Shown here: piece after piece, positions 26,488 through 34,375 of the stretch | Numbering within the stretch: position 1 is the stretch's first letter | Layout: each line of letters opens with the position of its first letter | Source of the DNA: Arthrobacter sp. 131MFCol6.1 | GTDB lineage: Bacteria; Actinomycetota; Actinomycetes; Actinomycetales; Micrococcaceae | Direction: 5' to 3' | Assembly (NCBI RefSeq): GCF_000374925.1 | Contig: NZ_KB895541.1 | Location: 1,304,122-1,368,121, forward strand | DNA: 64,000 nt | The notes under the pieces: generated by a model | What the model was told of the DNA's origin: nothing | The model's input: only the letters and a program-made list of their open reading frames with translations | Databases searched by the model: none | Made by a program: the position numbers and the translations under genes

Positions 26488-29484
26488 TCAGTAGGTTAGG
26501 GACTGGCACCCCAGCGCGGACACCCCGGTCCGCAGGACGCCGGCCCCGGCGCTGGAGACACAGACGGTGTACTTGCCCCGGGCCTTGATGGGAATGGCGG
26601 CACGGTAGCCGTGGTTGCCTCTCACGTTCAGCGCGCTGTTCACATCCAGCCGGTAGATGTTGGCCGAGACACTGTAGCTCTTGGAGCTCGAATCCGGAGA
26701 CTTGACGGTGACGCGGACCGGGACGCTCTGGCTCGTGAAGCCCGGATCCATGGCCCAGCCGGTCGCCAGAATCGTTCTGCTGGTGCTGGTCCCGGACAGG
26801 CGGGCGGTGTCCAGGTAACCCCGCACCGGTGCGGCGGGCTGCGCAACCACATCCCGGCAGCCGAGCAGTGTGTTGCCCGCACTCAGCGGGCTCACTGAGA
26901 TGCCGTAAGCGCACACGTGGTAGCGGCCGGACAGGGTGATCGGGATGCTGTTCCGGAATCCGTGGTTTCCGGTCAGCGAAAACGCGGCATTGACGTCCGG
27001 CCGGGTCCCGTTCGCGCTGAAGGGGTAGCCCTTGGTCTTGCCGTCCGGGCCCGTGACGTAGATGTGCACGGCGTTGGACGCTGCCGGCGTGCCGGGTTCA
27101 TAGGTCCAGCCGGACGCCGTGATAACCGCCGACGGCGTCTTGGTCTGCACCACGATGGCGTCCACGTAGCCGACCGGCCGCGCAGCGGGGGCCGCCGTAG
27201 CGTTCACGCAGCCCAGGAAGCCGTTGCCCTTGGTCAGGGGGGCGACAGCGATTCCGGTGGCGCAGACGCGGTACGTTCCGGCCTTCGTCACGCTCACGGA
27301 TGTCCGGTACCCGTGCGAACCGGCGATCCCCATGGCGGCGTTGACGTCGCTCCGGGCAGCGTTGGCGGTGGTGGTCACTGTCTTCGTGCTGCCGTCCGGG
27401 GACGTGACGCTCAGCTGGACTGGGATCGACGCCGACGGGACGCCGGCGTCGAAGGACCAGCCTGCGACGTCCAGCCGCGCCGAGGACCCGGCGTTGATGA
27501 AGGACACGGAATCCAGGTACCCGGTGGGCGGGTCACTGACAGCCACGGGGACGTTGCGGCAGCCCAGGGTGGTGTTACCGGCAGCAAACGGGGCGACGGG
27601 GATGGCGTAGGCGCAGACCCGATACGTGCCGGTCTCTGTTGCCGGGATGGTGATCGCAAACCCGTGCGTGCCGCTGACCCCCAAGGCCTTATTGACGTCC
27701 AGGCGCTGCAGGTTGGCGGTGAAGGCCTGGCCGGTGGTGGCCCCTGCAGGGGTGGTCACGTAGACGTGGACCGGGATGGATGCGCCTGGCTTGCCGCGGT
27801 CCACTGCCCAGCCCCGCAGCTTGATGGACGGTTTGCCAGACACCATGGCCGTGCTGACCGCATCGAGGGATCCCTCGGGTGCGGGAGTGCTGGCCAGGGT
27901 GACGGTCCGGCAGCCCAGTGCTGTGTTGTTAAAGATCCCGATCGCATAAGCGCAGGCTTGATACTGTCCGGCCGCCGTGACGGCGATCGACGCCTGGAAG
28001 CCGTGGTTTCCACTGATGCCCAGCGCCGCGTTGACGTCGGCGCGCGGTTTGTCCGCGGTGAAGGCATGGCCCGTCGTCGTGCCGTCAGGTGCTGTGACAT
28101 AAATGTGCGTCTGCGTTGAGGTGGAGGCCGCCGCCGGATCCACCGACCATCCGCGGACGTTGATGGTGGCGCCGGACGAGGTGACCGCGAGGGCTGCGCT
28201 GTCGAACGAGCCCTTCGCGGGCGCACCCGGCGGACGGATCGTCACGGTGGCCCCGGTGTTGCTGACGGCGCCGATGGAGACCTTGGTGCCGGCGTGCGTG
28301 GTGAAGGTCTGGCCGGCCTGCCAGGCCTGGGTGTTGCTGTAGTAGCCGTTGAAGGCGGTTGCCCGGGTATTGGGCGGAAGCAGGATCGAGGAGTTGCCTC
28401 CGCCCTGCTGGGTGATCTTCACGCCGCGGTTTCCGTTCTGCGCAATCACGGAGTCGTAACCGACCGGAGTGCGGAGTTCCAGGAAATACACCTCGCCGGA
28501 TTTCGGGTCCGTGAACTTCGCTGCGCGGTTGGCACCTGTTCCGGCCCACGGCTTGAGGTTCACCGTGCGGGGGGCGGACACCGTGCCCAGGTTGGCGATC
28601 TCGTTACCGTTGCCGAACCGGCCCATTTCCCAGAAGCTGGCGCTGATTTCCGGCATGATGTCGAAGTGCGAGATACCCATCAGATCCAGGTTGTCGCCGT
28701 AGGTCTTGATGCTGCAGGTGGCATCCGCAAACCCGGCGAACGGCCCGGAGGCCACGTCCATGGCGCCGCTGCCGCACAGCAGGCTGTTGGCATGGTCCAT
28801 GCCAAGGGCGTGCCCGAACTCATGTGCCAGGACAGGCGTGGAGAGCCGGCTGTTCTGCGGCATCAGGATGCGGCCGCCAATGTTGCCGTTGCTGTAGGTC
28901 ATGCCCGCGGCGCCGTTGGTGAGGTAGGCGCCGGGGATGAACATGACCAGTGCCGTGTAGGAACTCTGCGTCCAGCCCAGCTCCTGGGAGACGATGTCCA
29001 CAATCTGCGCCGGCGACTGCTTGGAGGTCGCGGCGGACTTGTGCAGCTGGCGCGACGAACTCAGCGCAATGTCCACCCGGCCCGCTGTGGCGAAGGCCCA
29101 GTAGCGGTTGGCGGAGCTGAGCGAGGCCTTCGCCGCCGCCATCGGGACGGCCGTGTCCGTCTCGGCTGCAGACTTGTCGGCCAACTGCACCGTCACCAAT
29201 GTGGTTTTCAACGTGCCGGCGAGCGGCGCGCTGACGTAGGTGTATTCGGACTTGGCCCTGCCTGCGGGCGGCTCCGGGCGCACAAAGTCATCCACCGGCC
29301 CCTGGGGGCTCGGGTCCGACACCGCCGGCACGGCACCAGTCTGCACGGCAGCCGACGGCGCCAGTGCGCCGGCGGACACCTGTCCAGCGGCCGGCACCTC
29401 GACAGCGGCCACGGCGGCCTGCGGCAAGGTTGCTGCCAGCATCACGGCGGCAATCACGGTTGCCGCTATGTTTAGTTTTCGCAA
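26488..29484 (-). CDS. Secreted zinc metallopeptidase (M11/gametolysin-like) with five C-terminal repeats
   Basis: A 998-residue exported protein. A TTG at 29484 gives a normal signal peptide (RKLNIAATVIAAVMLAATLP, then AVA); the open frame runs 54 codons further up but that part is not signal-like. The metzincin motif HEFGHALGMDH supplies His221, Glu222, His225 and His231. From residue 425 to the end come five tandem repeats of about 105-115 residues, each opening G(S/Y)(L/F/V)D, with RGW/SGW, a DVN(A/S/K)A segment, an NHG(F/Y)/SHGY turn, and a Cys pair (C-AY ... LGC), probably a disulfide. The repeats may bind the wall or a polysaccharide. The ribosome site is weak, so the start is uncertain. 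Confidence 0.82.
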   Translation of the reverse strand: MRKLNIAATVIAAVMLAATLPQAAVAAVEVPAAGQVSAGALAPSAAVQTGAVPAVSDPSPQGPVDDFVRPEPPAGRAKSEYTYVSAPLAGTLKTTLVTVQLADKSAAETDTAVPMAAAKASLSSANRYWAFATAGRVDIALSSSRQLHKSAATSKQSPAQIVDIVSQELGWTQSSYTALVMFIPGAYLTNGAAGMTYSNGNIGGRILMPQNSRLSTPVLAHEFGHALGMDHANSLLCGSGAMDVASGPFAGFADATCSIKTYGDNLDLMGISHFDIMPEISASFWEMGRFGNGNEIANLGTVSAPRTVNLKPWAGTGANRAAKFTDPKSGEVYFLELRTPVGYDSVIAQNGNRGVKITQQGGGNSSILLPPNTRATAFNGYYSNTQAWQAGQTFTTHAGTKVSIGAVSNTGATVTIRPPGAPAKGSFDSAALAVTSSGATINVRGWSVDPAAASTSTQTHIYVTAPDGTTTGHAFTADKPRADVNAALGISGNHGFQASIAVTAAGQYQACAYAIGIFNNTALGCRTVTLASTPAPEGSLDAVSTAMVSGKPSIKLRGWAVDRGKPGASIPVHVYVTTPAGATTGQAFTANLQRLDVNKALGVSGTHGFAITIPATETGTYRVCAYAIPVAPFAAGNTTLGCRNVPVAVSDPPTGYLDSVSFINAGSSARLDVAGWSFDAGVPSASIPVQLSVTSPDGSTKTVTTTANAARSDVNAAMGIAGSHGYRTSVSVTKAGTYRVCATGIAVAPLTKGNGFLGCVNATAAPAARPVGYVDAIVVQTKTPSAVITASGWTYEPGTPAASNAVHIYVTGPDGKTKGYPFSANGTRPDVNAAFSLTGNHGFRNSIPITLSGRYHVCAYGISVSPLSAGNTLLGCRDVVAQPAAPVRGYLDTARLSGTSTSRTILATGWAMDPGFTSQSVPVRVTVKSPDSSSKSYSVSANIYRLDVNSALNVRGNHGYRAAIPIKARGKYTVCVSSAGAGVLRTGVSALGCQSLTY

Positions 29485-29693
29485 GATTGCTCGCTTAGGG
29501 GTGAGACCGAAGGTGGATACCTGTGGTGGGAGCGACGTAAGTTGCCTATAGCATAAACGGCAATCCACATCTGTCACCCCAGTAACTTTGATCTCCAGAA
29601 TCACAACTGCATCACGCATTCTTTTGTGCAAGTTTTGGCGCAGCACCGGCGCACCATTTCGCCACCTGAAAACCGCGTGCCAAACTCTTAGCC

Positions 29694-30269
29694 GTGCCTC
29701 CTTCCGTCGCCGCGGTGAATACCGCCACCCGCAGGGTGCTCGCGGTCGCCGTCGGGGGCCTCCTGCTGTGGCTGATCATCGCCCTTCAACTGTTCGTTAA
29801 CGTGGACCCCCTCAGCGTGCACCGGACGGACGCCGTCATCATGCTCGGCGGCGCGGCTTCCGAACGCCTGCCGGTGGCGCGCCAGTTCCAAGCCGATTTC
29901 CACGTTCCGGTCCTCGTGATCTCGCACACGGACACGTTTGGCAACCGGGTGGCGGATGAGGCGTGCAATTCGGCCGTCTTCCCCAACGCGTCCGTCATCT
30001 GCTTCCGCCCCCCGGACCTGGACACCCGCGGCGAAGCACTGGCCATATCCGGCCTGGTCAAGGCCAACGGCTGGAAGTCCGTCACCGTAGTGACGTCCAG
30101 TTATCACCTCACCCGCGCGGGGCGCCTGATTGGCCAGTGCACGACGGCGGACGTACAGATGGTTGCCTCACATCCGGACCTGGATTTGGGCCAATGGTTG
30201 AGGCGGTTTGTGATCGAAACCGGAGGACTGATCGATGCTTCCTTGCGGCCGGAATGCGCCAATCAGTGA
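29694..30269 (+). CDS. YdcF/ElyC-family (DUF218) membrane-anchored protein
   Basis: A 191-residue protein with one N-terminal membrane helix (about residues 14-35) and an extracytoplasmic DUF218 domain: DAVIMLGGAASERLPVA, then DTRGEALAI and VTSSYHLTRAGRL. E. coli ElyC of this family is linked to envelope and enterobacterial common antigen metabolism, a ManNAcA polymer, which fits the wecB gene 0.5 kb downstream. The GTG at 29694 has no strong ribosome site. It is divergent from the metallopeptidase. Confidence 0.82.
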   Translation: MPPSVAAVNTATRRVLAVAVGGLLLWLIIALQLFVNVDPLSVHRTDAVIMLGGAASERLPVARQFQADFHVPVLVISHTDTFGNRVADEACNSAVFPNASVICFRPPDLDTRGEALAISGLVKANGWKSVTVVTSSYHLTRAGRLIGQCTTADVQMVASHPDLDLGQWLRRFVIETGGLIDASLRPECANQ

Positions 30270-30345
30270 ACGAAAATGTAACAATTGAACCTCATCCGGC
30301 TGAACTGGTCAGCCGGTCCGGGCATCTGACCCAGGCGAGGAGGAC

Positions 30346-30741
30346 ATGCTGGAACACACTCCTGACGGCCCTCCCCCGCTGGTTGCCGCGCCCCGGCACC
30401 TGCGCAGGCGCCGCATGCACGCGGAGATCGCAGACACCCTCCTGGTGCCCGGGGCGGAGCCGCTTCCGCTCAAAGAACCGCCCGCCGAAGCGCCGGCTCC
30501 TGCAGAACCGGAGACCGCAAACCACGACGCCGCGGACCTGGACACCGCAAGCCAGGATGCCGCAGACCTGGACACCGCAAGCCAGGATGCCGCAAACGCG
30601 GCGACAGAAGCCCGAGACAAGGAATCCCAGCAGCTCCTCCGGGACGCGCAGTACCGACGCAAACGGCGGGTGGCACTCCTGGGCGTTCTCTTTGTAGCCA
30701 TAGCTTTGCCAGCCATCGTGCTGGCGCTGCTGCTCGGCTGA
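30346..30741 (+). CDS. Small single-pass membrane protein with acidic tandem repeats
   Basis: A 131-residue protein I do not recognise. It starts after a perfect GAGGAGG. Residues 22-45 are basic then proline-rich. Residues 56-85 contain three copies of a 10-residue Asp/Ala repeat (D-L-D-T-A-S-Q-D-A-A). A basic stretch (RRKRR) precedes a C-terminal helix of about 22 hydrophobic residues. The topology suggests a tail-anchored protein with a cytoplasmic N-terminus. The position 49 bases before wecB suggests a role in the surface-polymer system. Confidence 0.7.
   Translation: MLEHTPDGPPPLVAAPRHLRRRRMHAEIADTLLVPGAEPLPLKEPPAEAPAPAEPETANHDAADLDTASQDAADLDTASQDAANAATEARDKESQQLLRDAQYRRKRRVALLGVLFVAIALPAIVLALLLG
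30511..30594 (+). repeat. Tandem 30-bp repeat, two perfect copies plus one degenerate copy
   Basis: Positions 30535-30564 and 30565-30594 are identical 30-mers; 30511-30534 is a shorter diverged copy. The unit keeps the reading frame and encodes the Asp/Ala repeat of the small membrane protein. Confidence 0.92.
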
Positions 30742-30790
30742 AGCCGGGCCATAAACCTTAGCAACCGCTCGCACACCCTTGGGGAAAACC

Positions 30791-31936
30791 ATGCACAGCA
30801 TCATGCCGATCTTCGGAACCAGGCCGGAAGCCATCAAGATGGCCCCAATCGTCAGCGCGCTGCAGGAGTCTGAACTCTTCCGGTGCATCGTGACGGTCAC
30901 AGGGCAGCATCGTGAAATGCTGGACCAGGTCAACGAACTGTTCGGCATTGTTCCGGACCACGACCTCGACATCCTGCAGCCAGGGCAGTCCCTGTCGGCC
31001 ATCATGACGCGGACCATCGACGGCCTGGAGACGCTCTTTGCCGGGTCGAGGCCGGACGCCGTCGTTGTCCAGGGCGATACCACCACCTCCACGGCCGCGG
31101 CCATCGCAGCGTTCTACCACGGCATCCCTGTGGTGCACGTCGAGGCCGGGCTGCGCAGCGGAGACCTGCTCTCGCCGTTTCCGGAGGAAGCCAACCGGAA
31201 GATCACGAGCCAGATCGCCCGCCTGCATCTGGCTCCCACCTCCACTAGCCGGGAAAACCTGGAAAGGGAAGGCATAAGTCCGGAGGACATCGTAGTGACC
31301 GGCAACACGGTGATTGACGCTCTCCTGGCCACGGTGGACAAACAGCTGCCGTTCACGGACCCCCGGCTGGAAGAGCTTGCCACCAGCGGCCGCCGGATCC
31401 TGTTGGTGACCACGCACCGCCGTGAAAACCAGGGCGATGCCATGCGCAACATGGGCCGGGCGCTGGCCCGGATCGCCGACGCCGAGCCGGAACTGACGAT
31501 TGTTCTGCCCGCCCACAAGAACCCGGTGGTGCGCGAGGCGGTGCTGCCCGCACTGGACGGCAAAGCAAATGTGCTGGTCACTGAGCCGCTGGCCTACGGT
31601 GAGTTCACCCGCCTGCTGTCCCGGGCGCACATCGTGCTCACAGACTCCGGCGGAGTGCAGGAGGAAGCGCCCAGCCTCGGCAAACCCGTCCTGGTGATGC
31701 GGGAAAACACGGAGCGGCCCGAGGCACTGGAGGCCGGAACCGTGAAGCTCATTGGCACCGACGAGGAACGGATTGTTGCCGAGGTGAGCCACCTCCTGCA
31801 CGATTCCGCGCACTTTGCCGCCATGGCAAACGCAGTGAACCCCTACGGCGACGGCAAAGCCGCCGCCCGCACGGTGGCAGCCATCGAGGAACTGCTCGGC
31901 GTCGGCTACCGGACCGCGGAGTTCACCGGGGCGTAG
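30791..31936 (+). CDS. wecB: UDP-N-acetylglucosamine 2-epimerase (non-hydrolysing)
   Basis: A 381-residue GT-B fold enzyme converting UDP-GlcNAc to UDP-ManNAc. IFGTRPEAIKMAPIV, VVQGDTTTS, VEAGLRSGD, FPEEANRKITSQIA and TDSGGVQEEAPSLGKP are all conserved. The ATG at 30791 is preferred to the in-frame TTG at 30779 because the family begins a few residues before the GTRPE motif. UDP-ManNAc is the substrate for the WecC encoded at 50.3-51.6 kb, so the pair would provide UDP-ManNAcA for the polymer built by this island. Confidence 0.96.
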   Translation: MHSIMPIFGTRPEAIKMAPIVSALQESELFRCIVTVTGQHREMLDQVNELFGIVPDHDLDILQPGQSLSAIMTRTIDGLETLFAGSRPDAVVVQGDTTTSTAAAIAAFYHGIPVVHVEAGLRSGDLLSPFPEEANRKITSQIARLHLAPTSTSRENLEREGISPEDIVVTGNTVIDALLATVDKQLPFTDPRLEELATSGRRILLVTTHRRENQGDAMRNMGRALARIADAEPELTIVLPAHKNPVVREAVLPALDGKANVLVTEPLAYGEFTRLLSRAHIVLTDSGGVQEEAPSLGKPVLVMRENTERPEALEAGTVKLIGTDEERIVAEVSHLLHDSAHFAAMANAVNPYGDGKAAARTVAAIEELLGVGYRTAEFTGA

Positions 31937-32126
31937 GTACCTGATCACTGCCTGCTGAGCCGCTCGATAGCCTCCTGACCTCGTTAAACACGTCGAACAA
32001 GAGGCGTGATTCGTGAAACAATGAGTGTTCAACAGGCAAGGATGCGGGTTGCCGGAATTTCGTTCCCTGACCACGGATCTGGCTCCCTCGGATTCAGGCC
32101 AGAATCCGAAACGCCAGGGGGTGCAC

Positions 32127-33038
32127 ATGGACCGCAGGACCTTTCTTACCGTGCCCCTCGCCGTCGGCGCCGCCGCACTGGCGGCATGCACCCCTGACAC
32201 GGCACCCGCGCCTCGACCGCCCTCGAGCCCGTCCACGTCGCCCGCGCCAACCGCTGCTCCGCCCACACTAAAACCCCGCCGACGCAAGTCCGATTATGCG
32301 AGCAAGGGCATCGGCATGCCCCGGTTCGAAGGATTCGGCTTCGATGAGCTGAATTCCCTGAACCCGGACTGGTTCTACAACTGGGGGCCGGGCTACCCCC
32401 CACTTCGGCCGGCTTCGCAAGAATCCGCTGAATTTGTGCCGATGATCTGGGGTCGCGGATCCTTGGAGCGCAACGGCGTCGCGCAAGTCCGTTCCGAGGC
32501 GCCATGGACGGGGGCTGAGCATCTCCTCGGCTTCAACGAACCCGACCACGAGGGCCAGGCGGACATGTCAGTGAGCACCGCCATCAAACTCTGGCCGCAG
32601 CTGGAACAGTCGGGCCTCAGACTGGGATCTCCTGCGCCGGTTCAGGCCTTGGGCGACTGGCTCGGGAAATTCATGGACCAGGCAGCAGCGAAGGACCTGC
32701 GGGTGGATTTTGTCACGATGCATTCCTACGCTCCGCCCAATGCAGACTCGTTCCTGGAAACGGTGCAGAAAGTGCACGAACGCTACGGGAAGCCGATCTG
32801 GATTACGGAATTTGCCGTTGCCGACTGGAAAGCCACCGAATCCTCGCCCTCCCGATTCACGGAGAAGGAAATTTTGGCCTTTATGAAGGAATCCGTTGCC
32901 GGACTTCGCAAGATGCCCTACGTGGAGCGCTTCGCCTGGAAGACCAGGGTCCACGGAGACCCCATTATGGGAGCCTCTGCACTGTTCCGGAACAACGGGT
33001 CGCTGACCCCCACCGGGCAGCTCTACCGGTCGCTCTAG
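32127..33038 (+). CDS. GH128-like glycoside hydrolase, lipoprotein
   Basis: A 303-residue exported protein. MDRRTFL begins a signal peptide with an RR pair, and ALAAC is a lipobox, so it should be a lipid-anchored surface enzyme. After a Pro/Thr/Ser linker comes a small TIM barrel of the GH128/glyco_hydro_cc type. Glu138 in GFNEPDHEGQADMS is the likely acid/base and Glu228 in WITEFAVADW the likely nucleophile. Known GH128 enzymes cut beta-1,3-glucans; the substrate here may differ. AGGGGG precedes the ATG. The gene at 33355 is a close paralogue. Confidence 0.8.
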   Translation: MDRRTFLTVPLAVGAAALAACTPDTAPAPRPPSSPSTSPAPTAAPPTLKPRRRKSDYASKGIGMPRFEGFGFDELNSLNPDWFYNWGPGYPPLRPASQESAEFVPMIWGRGSLERNGVAQVRSEAPWTGAEHLLGFNEPDHEGQADMSVSTAIKLWPQLEQSGLRLGSPAPVQALGDWLGKFMDQAAAKDLRVDFVTMHSYAPPNADSFLETVQKVHERYGKPIWITEFAVADWKATESSPSRFTEKEILAFMKESVAGLRKMPYVERFAWKTRVHGDPIMGASALFRNNGSLTPTGQLYRSL

Positions 33039-33354
33039 GCCCCTCCCCCCGCCGGCCGCACGAGCCCTCCGGCAGCCCCGGCGAAACTTGCGTATTTCCT
33101 GTGTAAACCCGGGATTTTTCCTGCGCGTTGCCGTGCTAAATTGACTTCAGTCACAACTGAAACAGAGATCCCACAGGCCAGAGCAGCCACTCTCCGCCGC
33201 ACCGGTCACTCCGCTTCATGGATACTGGGGCGGCGGATCCCCGTCCGCCCTGGCTTTGTTCCTGCCCACCACTTTGCCTTGGTCTGCTCACTCGCATTCG
33301 TCTTGGAGATGTTCGCCGGATCCGGTCCGGTCATCCTTCCAATGAAAGGAACAC
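33039..33354 (+). other. 316-base intergenic region between the two GH128 genes
   Basis: No convincing gene lies here. An open frame from a TTG at 33141 runs on into the next gene but has no ribosome site and no family resemblance. An A/T-richer stretch around 33085-33145, ending with TAAATT, could hold a promoter for the second GH128 gene, whose own ribosome site (AAAGGA) is just before 33355. No terminator hairpin was seen. Confidence 0.5.
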
Positions 33355-34227
33355 ATGGAACGCCGCAAGTTTCTCACCATGCCACTGGCCGCGATGGCAG
33401 CGCCGGGTGCACTGCTGGCCGTCAACGCCGGGACGGCCCATGCCGTTACCGCCCCGACCGCCATCCCAACCGTCCCGGCCATCACCACTCCCGCCAACAC
33501 CCTCAAGGGTTTGGGGCATGGCGGCAAGGACGCCCTGGCGCTCCAGCAGATCAATAGCCTCAAGCTGAAGTGGCACTACACGTGGGGCTCACACCCCAAC
33601 GTCGCTACGACCACGCCCTTTGTCCCCATGATCAAGAGTGCCAGGACCCTGCTGGAGCAGGATGCCATCGGCTACGTCACCCGCCAACTGGCCGAAACGA
33701 AGACCAAGCACCTCCTCGGCTTCAATGAGCCCGACCACGAGGACCAAGCCAATATGTCCGTGGACCAGGCCATCAGCCTGTGGCCCAAACTGCAGGCAAC
33801 CGGGCTACGGCTTGGGTCACCCGCTACCACAGGGCCCGCCAGCCCCTGGCTCGCGGACTTCATGGCCAAGGCCAAGAACAAGGGACTGCGCGTTGACTTC
33901 ATGACCATGCACCGCTACGCCTGGCCCAAAGCGGACGAGTTCTTGACGAAGGTCACGGAACTGCATGAGCGGTACGGCAAGCCGATCTGGGTGACCGAGT
34001 ATGCGGTGGCTGACTGGAACGCCACTTCCACCCGGCCAAGCGTTTACTCCCGGGCCCAGACCGAGGACTTCATGCGCGCCACCGTGGCCGGCCTGCGGGC
34101 CATGCCGTTCGTTGAGCGCTTTGCCTGGAAGACCCGGCCGGCCCTTGATCCCAAAATGGGCTGCTCGGCCCTTTTCCACACGAACGGCTCCCTAACCAGC
34201 ACAGGCAGGCTCTACGCGTCCCTGTGA
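33355..34227 (+). CDS. GH128-like glycoside hydrolase, secreted
   Basis: A 290-residue paralogue of the preceding enzyme. MERRKFLTM begins an RR-containing signal peptide ending near THAVTA-like residues (about 35). It has no lipobox, so it should be released rather than anchored. The barrel matches its neighbour closely: GFNEPDHEDQANMS with Glu125 and WVTEYAVADW with Glu215, and the shared end MP(F/Y)VERFAWKTR. One member is anchored and one free, which suggests the same chemistry in two places. Confidence 0.8.
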   Translation: MERRKFLTMPLAAMAAPGALLAVNAGTAHAVTAPTAIPTVPAITTPANTLKGLGHGGKDALALQQINSLKLKWHYTWGSHPNVATTTPFVPMIKSARTLLEQDAIGYVTRQLAETKTKHLLGFNEPDHEDQANMSVDQAISLWPKLQATGLRLGSPATTGPASPWLADFMAKAKNKGLRVDFMTMHRYAWPKADEFLTKVTELHERYGKPIWVTEYAVADWNATSTRPSVYSRAQTEDFMRATVAGLRAMPFVERFAWKTRPALDPKMGCSALFHTNGSLTSTGRLYASL

Positions 34228-34248
34228 GGCGCCATGGGGCAGTCATTC

Positions 34249-34271
34249 AGGGCGTAATGCCCTTGTGTTTT
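34249..34271 (+). terminator. Weak hairpin with T-rich tail after the second GH128 gene
   Basis: A 5-bp stem (AGGGC/GCCCT, 5-base loop) is followed by TGTGTTTT, 22 bases after the stop. It is short and may be chance. Confidence 0.3.
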
Positions 34272-34375
34272 GAACCACAGGCGGGCCGGGTTAAACCTTC
34301 GCAAGTAGGCTTATGGGCTAGACTCAAGTCCCACTGGACAGACATATGGCGCGTCGCAGCGCGCCGAGGGGATAC

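Noticed and set aside
33141..33557. A 138-residue frame between and into the GH128 genes
   Set aside because: TTG start without ribosome site, no recognisable motif, and half of it overlaps the second GH128 gene in another frame.
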